Positions 6,419-12,643 of a DNA stretch of 13,591 nt are shown in pieces; positions within the stretch are counted from its first letter, which is position 1, and each line of letters opens with the position of its first letter. The notes under the pieces were generated by a model, which worked only from the letters and a program-made list of their open reading frames with translations, had not been told where the DNA came from and did no database searches. Both the position numbers and the translations under genes were made by a program. The DNA is from Caulobacteraceae bacterium (GTDB lineage Bacteria; Pseudomonadota; Alphaproteobacteria; Caulobacterales; Caulobacteraceae): the NCBI GenBank assembly GCA_947456005.1, contig CANGRP010000037.1, positions 1 through 13,591 of the forward strand. The letters run 5' to 3'.

Positions 6419-8550
6419 CCCCGGGCGGCGTCCTGCACGGCGCGGGCGACAGTGTCAGGGGTCAGGAACTGAGGCAGGATACGGGGCTCGCCGCCGCCCG
6501 CCGGATAGGCGAGGTAGAGGGGGACCCCGGCGCGCCCGAAGCGGGCGAGATCCTGGGCGATCACAGCGTCGCGCCGCGTCCAGTCGGCCTTGAGGTAGAC
6601 CGTACCGCTGGTCTCGAAGGCCGCCGCCGCCTTGCGGGTGGAGAGAGCGACCCTTTCATTGACCTGGCAGGTCACACACCAGGCGGCGGTGTAGTTCACG
6701 AAGACCGGCCTGCCCTCGGCCCGCAGGGCGGCCAGTCGCTCGGGAGTGTAGGCCTCATAGGGAAGCCCCGAGGTTTCGCCGGCGGAGGTCGGGGTTGCCG
6801 ATGCGTCCGCGGCGGCGGGTGAAGGCCAGACGGCGGCGCCCACCGACAGGGCGGCGATGGCGACGGCGGCGATCCCCAGGACCCGGGCCGGCTGGCCGAG
6901 CGCCGAACGCTTCTGGGCAAGGCCCGCCAGCCAGCAGGCGAAGGCCAGGAGGACGCCAGCCGCCAGCAGGCGGGCCAGGAGGTCCGGGCCGGCCTGGACC
7001 GCGAGCACCCAGGCCAGCCAGGCGGCGGCTCCATACATCGGGAAGGCCAGGACCTTGCGGAAGGTGTCCATCCAGGGGCCCGGCCGTGGCAGCCGGGAGA
7101 GGAGACCGGGCGCCAGGGCGGCCAGGGTGAAGGGGGCGGCGAATCCGAGGCCAAGGCCGGCGAACACCGCCAGGGATAGGGCCGCCGGTTGGGTCATGGC
7201 CCAGCCTAGGGCCGGCGCCATGAAGGGCGCAGTGCAGGGCGCCGCCACCACCACCGCCAGGGCGCCGGTGAGGAAAGCTCCGAGACCCCCGCCCCGGGAA
7301 GCCGCCCCCGCGCCGATCCCCTGCAGGGAGGCGCCGATCTCGAACAGGCCCGACATGTTCAGGCCCACCGCCAGCATCAGGAGGGCGAGGCCCGACACGA
7401 CGGGAGGAGACTGGAGCTGGAACCCCCACCCCACTGCAGCGCCGCCGGCGCGGACGACCAGCAGGAGGGCGGCGAGCGCCAGGAAGGTGGCCATGACGCC
7501 TGCCAGGAAGGCCAGGCCCTGCCGGCGGGCGGCGCGACGGTCATTCCCATGCCCGGCGAGGGACGCGGCCTTCATGGCCAGGACCGGAAAGACGCAGGGC
7601 ATGAGGTTCAGGATCAGGCCGCCGAGGAAGGCGAATGCGATCGCCCCGGCCAGTCCCCCGGCGCCGCCGCCCGCCGGCGCAGCCGAAGGCGGAGGTCCGA
7701 GGCCGCCGGCGCCAGGAGGCGCCTCCCCCGCAGCCGCCTCAATCTCGTAGACCTTACCGTCCACCGAGAGCACGCCGGTCAGCGAGGCCGGCGCGGCGTC
7801 GGCGGGAGCGGGTTTCAGGGTCAAGGTCAGGCCTTCGGGCCCGCGATCCACCGACTGGGGGGCGGCATGGTCAATGACCCCGGAGGCATAGGGGTAGAAG
7901 TAGGCGTCGCGGATCGTTCCTCCCGCGATGACCGCGCCTGTCGCGGCGATCCGGAGTCCGGCCGATCCGCTGGACAGGACGGCCTGCACCTGGCCCGGTC
8001 GCGGGACCGCCGCCAGGGCCGCTTCGACCCGGGGCGCCCAGACAGGGTCCGGGATCGGGGCGTCCGCCACCACCTTGAGGTCCAGCGCGAGATCTGCGTC
8101 CTCAGGGATGCAAACGTCAGAGCATACGAGGAAGGCGGCCTTCGCCCGAAGGGTGACCGTGTCGCCGGGCCGGGCGGAGGCCGGGGCCCGGACGGTCACC
8201 GGCAGGAGAACATCGCCCGAATAGCCATAGTTCATGAGGGGGCCAATGGGCTTGCGCGATGGCGGAGCCCAGACGAGGTCGCCGGCCGACCAGCCGGGGG
8301 GCAGGGTCCAGGTCAGTTCGGTCGGCGCTCCGGAGTCCCCGGAGTTGCGCCAGTAGGTGTGCCAGCCCTTGTCGATGACCTGCCGCAGGACCAGCTGGAC
8401 CTCCTGGCCGGGAGCAACCCCCATCGTGGCGGCGGCGAGTTCGGCGGTGAGATGACCGGTGCGCACTGGCCCGGCAAGGGACGGGGAGGCTGCAAGGCTG
8501 GCCGAGAGGGCCAGCAGGGCCACGAGGCCGGCGAGCAATGTCCTGAGCAT
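6415..8550 (-). CDS. dsbD: DsbD/ScsB-type transmembrane thiol:disulfide reductase
   Basis: This 711-residue protein carries electrons from cytosolic thioredoxin across the inner membrane to periplasmic thiol proteins. Order of parts: signal peptide (1-26, hydrophobic core ending near SLAG); a large periplasmic N-terminal domain (about 27-295) with C143 and C147 in LVCSDVC; a Gly/Pro/Ala-rich linker; a CcdA-like membrane domain of about eight helices (300-575) with C319 in LMPCVFP and C439 in AAPCTAPFM; and a C-terminal thioredoxin domain with WCVTC (624-628) and a cis-Pro motif GVP (675-677). All three cysteine pairs are present. E. coli DsbD is only about 565 residues; the ~270-residue N-terminal domain here matches ScsB-type reductases, which reduce ScsC, TlpA-like and peroxiredoxin partners (family knowledge). 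The start at 8550 is fixed by the signal peptide. It is first in a unit with pgi and divergent from the small hotdog gene. Confidence 0.93.
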   Translation of the reverse strand: MLRTLLAGLVALLALSASLAASPSLAGPVRTGHLTAELAAATMGVAPGQEVQLVLRQVIDKGWHTYWRNSGDSGAPTELTWTLPPGWSAGDLVWAPPSRKPIGPLMNYGYSGDVLLPVTVRAPASARPGDTVTLRAKAAFLVCSDVCIPEDADLALDLKVVADAPIPDPVWAPRVEAALAAVPRPGQVQAVLSSGSAGLRIAATGAVIAGGTIRDAYFYPYASGVIDHAAPQSVDRGPEGLTLTLKPAPADAAPASLTGVLSVDGKVYEIEAAAGEAPPGAGGLGPPPSAAPAGGGAGGLAGAIAFAFLGGLILNLMPCVFPVLAMKAASLAGHGNDRRAARRQGLAFLAGVMATFLALAALLLVVRAGGAAVGWGFQLQSPPVVSGLALLMLAVGLNMSGLFEIGASLQGIGAGAASRGGGLGAFLTGALAVVVAAPCTAPFMAPALGWAMTQPAALSLAVFAGLGLGFAAPFTLAALAPGLLSRLPRPGPWMDTFRKVLAFPMYGAAAWLAWVLAVQAGPDLLARLLAAGVLLAFACWLAGLAQKRSALGQPARVLGIAAVAIAALSVGAAVWPSPAAADASATPTSAGETSGLPYEAYTPERLAALRAEGRPVFVNYTAAWCVTCQVNERVALSTRKAAAAFETSGTVYLKADWTRRDAVIAQDLARFGRAGVPLYLAYPAGGGEPRILPQFLTPDTVARAVQDAARG

Positions 8551-8568
8551 GTCATCCCCCGACGGTCA

Positions 8569-8585
8569 CGCGGACCGGGTCCGCG
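8569..8585. promoter_or_regulatory. Perfect 17-bp odd palindrome near the expected dsbD transcription start
   Basis: CGCGGACC-G-GGTCCGCG has 8-bp arms around a single central base. It begins 18 bases upstream of the dsbD ATG and lies immediately downstream of the -10-like CATATT, so it would span the transcription start. That placement suits a repressor operator or a short 5' hairpin. The assignment is by position and symmetry only. Confidence 0.4.
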
Positions 8586-8588
8586 CCT

Positions 8589-8616
8589 AATATGGTCCGA
8601 CGCCCCGCCATGGCAA
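8589..8616 (-). promoter_or_regulatory. Putative sigma70 promoter of dsbD-pgi
   Basis: On the minus strand TTGCCA (8616-8611, five of six matches to TTGACA) is followed after 16 bases by CATATT (8594-8589, four of six matches to TATAAT). Transcription would start near 8582, giving a leader of about 30 bases. The AT-rich -10 stands out in this GC-rich background. The -35 box lies inside the palindrome GCCATGGC (8607-8614). Confidence 0.5.
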
Positions 8617-8640
8617 TCTGCGGCCATCGGATGGCGGGGC
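8602..8640. promoter_or_regulatory. Inverted repeat with GCCAT/ATGGC half-sites over the dsbD -35 region
   Basis: GCCCCGCCAT (8602-8611) and ATGGCGGGGC (8631-8640) form a perfect 10-bp inverted repeat with a 19-base spacer. Nested within are GCCATGGC (8607-8614) and GCCAT-CGG-ATGGC (8623-8635), so the same short element recurs in several alternative pairings. It overlaps the -35 of the putative dsbD promoter. It could be an operator, a cruciform or RNA structure. The regulator is unknown. Confidence 0.4.
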
Positions 8641-8674
8641 TCGATTTCGGGCGCGTCTGCCCTCATGATCACAG

Positions 8675-8687
8675 CGTTTGCCAAACG
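8675..8687. promoter_or_regulatory. 13-bp odd palindrome upstream of the small hotdog gene
   Basis: CGTTTG-C-CAAACG is a perfect odd palindrome 19 bases upstream of the chosen GTG start at 8707, just ahead of the AAAGGGAG ribosome site. It could be an operator for this gene. If translation began at the ATG at 8665 it would instead be coding sequence, which I think less likely. Confidence 0.3.
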
Positions 8688-8706
8688 GGGAAAGGGAGAC
8701 CCGAGC

Positions 8707-9099
8707 GTGCCGGGCAGGTTTGACGAGATCGAGATCGGCCAGGTGGCGCCTCTCGGCGACTTCCGGGTGGATGGCCGAGCCCTGGAGACCTTCATCGAGG
8801 CCTTCGCCCCCGGCTGGCCCGCCGACCGCGGGGCGCCGGACGCCATGGTCTACGCAGTCTGGAGCCGGCTGGACGCCCTGGCGACCATCGGATGGCCGCA
8901 GACCAAACGCCTGGGCGTTGACGCCCTGCGCTGGGTCCGAAATCCTCCGGCCGGTGAAGTCCTCCGCGGCCGAATGACCATCATGGGCAAGGACCCCGTC
9001 GGCGACGGCAAGGGGATCGTCATCGCCCAGCATGACCTGCTGGACGAAGCGGGCCGCCTGGTCTTTTCCTGCCTGACCCGCTCGGTCTTCGCGCGTTAG
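8707..9099 (+). CDS. Small MaoC-like hotdog-fold protein, probably lacking hydratase residues
   Basis: This 130-residue protein resembles the MaoC/acyl dehydratase hotdog family. It has the usual opening FDEIEIGQ (5-12) and the later strands DALRWVRNPPAGEVLRGRM (72-90) and DEAGRLVFSC (113-122). In active MaoC enzymes a G-D-x-N-P-[LIV]-H segment follows the central helix. Here the equivalent stretch reads FAPGWPADRGAPDAMVYAVW (33-52), with no Asp/His pair in that arrangement. It may therefore be a thioester-binding or structural protein rather than a hydratase (inference). The GTG start has AAAGGGAG eight to nine bases upstream; an in-frame ATG at 8665 would add 14 residues but has no ribosome site and no family similarity. 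It is divergent from dsbD. Its TAG stop overlaps the TAA of the convergent sapC. Confidence 0.7.
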   Translation: MPGRFDEIEIGQVAPLGDFRVDGRALETFIEAFAPGWPADRGAPDAMVYAVWSRLDALATIGWPQTKRLGVDALRWVRNPPAGEVLRGRMTIMGKDPVGDGKGIVIAQHDLLDEAGRLVFSCLTRSVFAR

Positions 9100-9905
9100 A
9101 CCGACAGGCCGGCCGCACGGGCCTCGGCCTCGGAGGTCTTGTAGATCTGCAGGGCCACCAGCCGGTCCCAGCCAAACAGGCTGACCATGTGGGCGTAGAT
9201 CTGCTGCAGCGCCCCATTGTCTCGCAGCTCCGCCAGCTTGTCATGCGGCAGGGCGTTGAGCTTCTCTTCCGAAATCCCGAAGTACTCGGCGATCTGCTGG
9301 GGCTCGCCGGCTGTCCCGTCGGGATTGACCGGCGTGTGGGTCGCGCGCTTGACCTCGAACAGGTCCAGGTCCTTGAGAATCTGCACGAAGGCCAGGGTCT
9401 TCTGGCGCTCGATCTCGTAGTTGTTGCAGAACTCGATGCAGTTCTGGGTGTACTCGCTGGGCGAGCCGTCCTCGTTGAAGAAGGGCAGGTCGCCGCCCTC
9501 AACAACGAACTCCGCAGAGCGGTCGATGCACAGGATCGACTGCTGGGCGGCGTCGTCATTGGCGAAGACGAAGGGATAGCGACGGACGTAGGCCGGGACA
9601 TAGATGCCCGGATCGAACAGGCCGTCGTCCCTCAGGAACATGTTCTGCTCGGCATTGAGGCCCATCACCGCCAGGGGGGTCTTGTCCTCGCCGACGAAGA
9701 TGATCGGGAAGGTCAGGCAGGCGATGCTGAACTCCGTGACCGTCAGGGGCACGGCATGGCCGGTCCGGGCGAAGCCAAAGGGGCCGTCCAGGCGCTTCAC
9801 CCCCATGGTCTTGTGCAGCTCGGGCGAGAGGGGCTCCGGCTTGTTGTAGAACAGGACAGTGCCGCTGATCTGGCCGCCGCGGTTGATCTGGGTGGGGGTC
9901 GCCAT
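9096..9905 (-). CDS. SapC-family protein
   Basis: This 269-residue protein matches the SapC family by its characteristic run of motifs: LFYNKPEPLSPELHKTMGVK (18-37), HAVPLTVTEF (50-59), FPIIFVGEDKTPLAVMGL (66-83), NMFL (88-91), and YVPAYVRRYPFVFA (102-115). The family is named from a surface-array gene cluster in Campylobacter, but its biochemical role is not established. In alphaproteobacteria and xanthomonads, SapC genes often lie near TonB-dependent receptors and tryptophan-halogenase-like proteins; no such neighbour is in this window. I see no signal peptide or membrane helix, so the product is probably cytosolic. The ATG at 9905 is preceded by AAGG at six bases. The gene faces away from the downstream MaoC hydratase across a 197-base gap and meets the small hotdog gene tail to tail with a four-base overlap. 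Family membership is fairly sure; function is unknown. Confidence 0.88.
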   Translation of the reverse strand: MATPTQINRGGQISGTVLFYNKPEPLSPELHKTMGVKRLDGPFGFARTGHAVPLTVTEFSIACLTFPIIFVGEDKTPLAVMGLNAEQNMFLRDDGLFDPGIYVPAYVRRYPFVFANDDAAQQSILCIDRSAEFVVEGGDLPFFNEDGSPSEYTQNCIEFCNNYEIERQKTLAFVQILKDLDLFEVKRATHTPVNPDGTAGEPQQIAEYFGISEEKLNALPHDKLAELRDNGALQQIYAHMVSLFGWDRLVALQIYKTSEAEARAAGLSV

Positions 9906-9966
9906 GGAATGCCTTGGGTCTGGAGGGCGAATGCCGCAAGCACAGCGACGGTGGACCCGACGCTGC

Positions 9967-9982
9967 AGAAGCCGCCGCTTCT
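9967..9982. promoter_or_regulatory. Inverted repeat in the sapC/maoC divergent region
   Basis: AGAAGC-CGCC-GCTTCT is a perfect 6-bp repeat with a four-base centre, lying between the divergent sapC and maoC starts. A second small dyad, GGATT/AATCC, lies just after it (about 9994-10010). Either could be an operator or leader structure. Apart from these and the promoter at 10024, the 197 bases from 9906 to 10102 hold nothing I can name. Confidence 0.25.
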
Positions 9983-10023
9983 AACCGATTGCAGGATTGG
10001 CGGCAAATCCGGGCGGCGGCGGC

Positions 10024-10052
10024 TTGCACGACAGAGTCCGAGCCGCTTCAAT
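10024..10052 (+). promoter_or_regulatory. Putative sigma70 promoter of the MaoC hydratase gene
   Basis: TTGCAC (10024-10029) is followed after exactly 17 bases by TTCAAT (10047-10052), which matches TATAAT at four of six positions. The start of transcription would be near 10059, leaving a leader of about 44 bases with the ribosome site GGAGAGGGA ahead of the ATG at 10103. No activator site is evident. Confidence 0.4.
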
Positions 10053-10102
10053 CACCCCATAAGAAACGGCGGCGGAGCCGCCCGTGGAGAGGGAACGATC
10101 TC

Positions 10103-10984
10103 ATGGCGATCTTTTATCCGGACATCCTGCAGCAGCGCACCGCCCCGCGGACCTTCTCGTATGGCGACAAGGACGTGATGCTCTATGCCCTCGGCATCGG
10201 CCTGGGCCAGGACCCGATGGACGAGACCGAGCTGGCCTTTGTCTATGAGAAGGGCCTGAAGGTGGTCCCGACCGCCGCCACCGTGCTGGCCGCCGCCCTG
10301 CGCGGCGCGGCGGGCCCTGCGCCGGAAATGCCGCCCGGCCACCGGCCCAGCCAGATCAACTTCCTGATGGTCGTCCACGGCGAGCAGAAGGTCGAGCTGC
10401 ACAAGCCCCTTCCCACCAGCGGGACCTTCACCGCGGAGGGCCGCACCGTCGGCGCCTTTGACAAGGGCGAGGGCAAGGGCGCGGTGATCATCAACGAGAC
10501 CGTCTGGACCGACGAGAAGGGCGAAAGGGTCGCCACCCTGACCGGCTCCACCTTCGCCCGCGGCGACGGCGGCTTTGGCGGCCCCTCCGAGGGCGCCCCC
10601 GAACCCCACGCCGTGCCGGCCCGCACCCCCGATATCTCCGTCGACTTCGCCACTCGCGAGGACCAGGCCCTGCTCTACCGCCTGAATGGCGACCGCAACC
10701 CCCTGCACTCCGACCCGGGCGTCGCGAAGAAGGCGGGCTTCGACCGGCCCATCCTGCATGGCCTGTGCACCTACGGCATCACCTGCCGGGCCATCCTGCA
10801 GGAGGTGACCGGGTTCGACGCCGACCAGATCTACTCGCACCAGGCCCGCTTCTCCTCGCCCGTCTTCCCGGGCGACGTGATCACGGTGGATATCTGGAAG
10901 GAGGGCAAGAACATCTCGTTCGAAGCCCGGGTGAAGGCCCGCAACGTCACCGTCATCCGCAACGGCCTGACGGTCCTGCGCTAG
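10103..10984 (+). CDS. MaoC-family double-hotdog (R)-specific enoyl-CoA hydratase
   Basis: This 293-residue protein is arranged like the type 2 enoyl-CoA hydratases, with two hotdog halves and the catalytic site in the second. The hydratase 2 signature is clear: YRLNGDRNPLHSDPGVAKKA (192-211), with D197, N199 and H202 as the water-activating set, followed by ILHGLCTYG (217-225). The N-terminal half (about 1-150) lacks those residues and probably forms the acyl-binding tunnel, as in relatives. It would hydrate trans-2-enoyl-CoA to (R)-3-hydroxyacyl-CoA, for beta-oxidation of unusual or branched acids or for polyhydroxyalkanoate precursor supply; the sequence does not decide which. The ATG at 10103 has GGAGAGGGA upstream and matches the family N-terminus. 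An upstream in-frame ATG at 9914 would add 63 residues from the promoter region that look non-coding. It is a single-gene unit, ended by the palindromic element at 11050. Confidence 0.92.
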   Translation: MAIFYPDILQQRTAPRTFSYGDKDVMLYALGIGLGQDPMDETELAFVYEKGLKVVPTAATVLAAALRGAAGPAPEMPPGHRPSQINFLMVVHGEQKVELHKPLPTSGTFTAEGRTVGAFDKGEGKGAVIINETVWTDEKGERVATLTGSTFARGDGGFGGPSEGAPEPHAVPARTPDISVDFATREDQALLYRLNGDRNPLHSDPGVAKKAGFDRPILHGLCTYGITCRAILQEVTGFDADQIYSHQARFSSPVFPGDVITVDIWKEGKNISFEARVKARNVTVIRNGLTVLR

Positions 10985-11049
10985 GTTCTAGACCCGGAGA
11001 CCTGCTCACCGGGTTATGCCCCGGGGCGGGGGGGCAACGGAATCGCCGT

Positions 11050-11163
11050 TGACCCCCTCACCCGGCTTCGCCGGGAGCTCCCCCTTGGGGGAGCAATTGG
11101 CTCTGTAATTCCTCCCCCCAGGGGGAGGTGGCCCGGGGCAAGGCCCCGGGACGGAGGGGGTCA
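11050..11163. repeat. Nested palindromic intergenic repeat (REP/BIME-like element)
   Basis: The element is bounded by a perfect 10-bp inverted repeat, TGACCCCCTC (11050-11059) and GAGGGGGTCA (11154-11163). Inside are four tight hairpins in a row: CCCGGC-TTC-GCCGGG (11061-11075), GCTCCCCC-TT-GGGGGAGC (11077-11094), CCTCCCCC-CA-GGGGGAGG (11111-11128) and CCCGGGGC-AAG-GCCCCGGG (11132-11150). An AT-richer spacer separates the second and third. Elements of this look recur between genes in Caulobacteraceae and related alphaproteobacteria (general knowledge; copy number here is not visible). Lying between two convergent genes, it probably serves as a two-way terminator or mRNA 3' end stabiliser. No transposase is attached, so it would be mobile only in trans, if at all. 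Confidence 0.8.
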
Positions 11164-11165
11164 GA

Positions 11166-11187
11166 GGCGCTGCCGCCCCCCAGCGCC
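11166..11187 (-). terminator. Candidate terminator hairpin after the aguA-aguB-GNAT operon
   Basis: GGCGCTG (11166-11172) and CAGCGCC (11181-11187) pair perfectly around an eight-base loop, 35 bases past the GNAT stop on the minus strand. The stem can be lengthened by AGAG/CTCT through a two-base bulge (11163-11192). There is no T-run, so intrinsic termination is uncertain. The neighbouring palindromic repeat may do the job instead. Confidence 0.35.
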
Positions 11188-11222
11188 GCTCTGACCGCTT
11201 CAGCCGACCTCTGGCTCAGGGC

Positions 11223-11768
11223 TCATGCGTCGACGTCTGGGGCCCTGGTCGTCCAGACCACGTGCCGGCGAAGGGGGTGTCCCTCCGCCAGGCGCGGATG
11301 GTAGAAGTCGCGCGTCGGGTCGGCGACCATGCCGATCCGGCGCATGACCGCCTGGGAAGCCAGGTTGGTCGTCGCCGTGAAGGCCAGGATCTCGGCAATC
11401 CCTCCCGGACCGAGGCCCCAGTCCAGGGCCGCCTGGGCGCCCTCAGAGGCTAGCCCCTGCCCCCAGACATCCGGGTGGAGCCGCCAGCCGATCTCCACGC
11501 AGGGACCGACCGGCAGGTTTCCTTCGGCCACGCGGGACAGGCCGATCATCCCCGCGAGTCGCCCGTCCGTGCGCAGCTCCGCCGCCCAGAGACCGAAGCC
11601 GTCCGCTGCGATCCCGGCGTTGATGCGGTCGATCAGGGCGTAGGACGCCTCGGCCGAGATGGGCCCGCCCAGCCAGTCATGGACCCGAGGATCGCCGTTG
11701 ATCGCCGCAAAGGCCAGCCGGTCAGCGTCCTTCCAGGGCCGCAGGACGAGCCGGTCGGTGACGATCAT
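11223..11768 (-). CDS. GNAT-family N-acetyltransferase (RimJ/RimL-like)
   Basis: This 181-residue protein is of the GNAT fold, Acetyltransf_3 type. It opens with the usual TDRLVLRPW (4-12), has EIGWRLHPDVWGQGLASEG (92-110) covering strand 4 and the acetyl-CoA pyrophosphate loop (GQGLASEG), and the NLASQAVMRRIGM helix (135-147) that closes the cofactor site. It should transfer an acetyl group to an amine. The RimJ/RimL label describes the fold group and does not show that the target is a ribosomal protein. Its ATG (11768-11766) overlaps the aguB TGA in an ATGA junction, so it is translated with the agmatine-to-putrescine enzymes. Acetylation of a polyamine or of an antibiotic-like amine is possible, but this is only inference from position. 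It is last in the operon. Confidence 0.88.
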   Translation of the reverse strand: MIVTDRLVLRPWKDADRLAFAAINGDPRVHDWLGGPISAEASYALIDRINAGIAADGFGLWAAELRTDGRLAGMIGLSRVAEGNLPVGPCVEIGWRLHPDVWGQGLASEGAQAALDWGLGPGGIAEILAFTATTNLASQAVMRRIGMVADPTRDFYHPRLAEGHPLRRHVVWTTRAPDVDA

Positions 11769-12643
11769 GCGGGCCTCGGCGCGGTCAGCGCCCCGTAGAG
11801 GTCAGTACGCCGGTCCCGGAAGAAACCCCAGGCGGCCCGGTGGCCGGCCAGGAAGTCGAGGTCGAAAGTCGCCACGGCCACCCCCTCCTCGTCCCGTCCC
11901 ATGTCCGCGACCAGGTCGCCCCGGTGATCGGCGATGAAGCTGGAGCCGTAGAAGCCCTGGCCGCCGCCGGGGTAGCCCTCCCAGGGCTCGAAGCCGGTGC
12001 GGTTCGCGCCCACTACCGGAATGACGTTGGAGACGGCGTGGCCCTGCATGGCCCGGCGCCAGGGCGCGGCTGTATCCAGGCTGGCGTCGTGCGGCTCGGA
12101 ACCGATCGCCGTGGGATAGAGCAGGACCTCGGCGCCCATCAGGGTCATGGCCCGGGCGCACTCCGGGTACCACTGGTCCCAGCAGATGCCGGCCCCGATT
12201 CGGCCAAAGCGGGTGTCCCACACCCGGAAGCCGGTGTCGCCGGGCCGGAAGTAGTACTTTTCCATGTAGCCGGGGCCATCGGGGATGTGGCTCTTCCGGT
12301 AGAGGCCGAGGAGGGACCCGTCGGCGTCCACCATTACGAGGCTGTTGAAGTAGTGCGGCCCCTCGCGCTCGAAGATCGAGATGGGCAGGACGACGCCGAG
12401 TTCCAACGCCAGGGGCGCCAGGGCGGTGACGCAGGGATGCTCGCGCCAGGGGTGGGCCTCGGCGAACCAGCGCTCCTCCTGGGCGACGCAGAAATAGGGG
12501 CCCTGGAACAGCTCGGAGGGCAGGATGACCTGGGCGCCCTGGTCGGCGGCCTGCCGGATCAGGTCGGCCGTGCGGGCGATGTTGGCGTCCCGGTCGGCGC
12601 CGTAGGCGCTCTGCAGGGCCGCGACGGTAAGTTTACGGGTCAT
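11765..12643 (-). CDS. aguB: N-carbamoylputrescine amidohydrolase (AguB)
   Basis: This 292-residue carbon-nitrogen hydrolase of the nitrilase superfamily hydrolyses N-carbamoylputrescine to putrescine, CO2 and ammonia in the cytosol. The Glu-Lys-Cys triad is visible as E44 in LPSELFQ, K117 in YRKSHIP and C154 in GICWDQWYPE. Length and the motifs ELFQGPYFC (44-52) and DGPGYMEKYYF (122-132) fit AguB better than other nitrilase-group enzymes, and the adjacent aguA makes the call firm. The ATG (12643-12641) shares its A with the last base of the aguA TGA, in a TGATG arrangement, and the stop overlaps the following acetyltransferase start. The three genes therefore form a tight, translationally linked operon. 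No promoter is seen within the window; it should lie upstream of aguA, beyond the right edge. Confidence 0.95.
   Translation of the reverse strand: MTRKLTVAALQSAYGADRDANIARTADLIRQAADQGAQVILPSELFQGPYFCVAQEERWFAEAHPWREHPCVTALAPLALELGVVLPISIFEREGPHYFNSLVMVDADGSLLGLYRKSHIPDGPGYMEKYYFRPGDTGFRVWDTRFGRIGAGICWDQWYPECARAMTLMGAEVLLYPTAIGSEPHDASLDTAAPWRRAMQGHAVSNVIPVVGANRTGFEPWEGYPGGGQGFYGSSFIADHRGDLVADMGRDEEGVAVATFDLDFLAGHRAAWGFFRDRRTDLYGALTAPRPA

Larger units (their letters stand above)
10985..11222. other. Intergenic region between convergent maoC and GNAT genes
   Basis: These 238 bases hold no gene. They contain a short inverted repeat soon after the maoC stop (ACCCGG at 10992-10997 with CCGGGT at 11009-11014, 11-base loop), then the nested palindromic element at 11050-11163, then a further hairpin at 11166-11187. 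All three could help end transcription from both sides. Confidence 0.5.

Noticed and set aside
5493..6593. Plus-strand open frame of 366 codons opposite pgi
   Set aside because: It is antisense to a gene with all catalytic residues, with an Arg/Ala/Ser-rich translation typical of the complementary frame.
8665..8706. ATG start 14 codons upstream for the small hotdog gene
   Set aside because: There is no ribosome site before it and no family similarity in the added residues; the GTG at 8707 has AAAGGGAG well placed.
7549..9099. A 516-codon plus-strand open frame running opposite dsbD
   Set aside because: Only the last 130 codons (from GTG 8707) look like a real protein. The rest is antisense to dsbD, rich in Arg, Gly and Pro, and is a typical GC-rich shadow frame.
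9914..10102. A 63-codon N-terminal extension of the MaoC hydratase from an upstream ATG
   Set aside because: The extra residues are unlike the family, the stretch contains the likely promoter and dyads, and the ATG at 10103 has a good ribosome site and the expected N-terminus.
11050..11163. CRISPR array or insertion sequence
   Set aside because: The repeats are inverted rather than direct and regularly spaced, and there is no transposase or target duplication; a palindromic intergenic repeat fits better.
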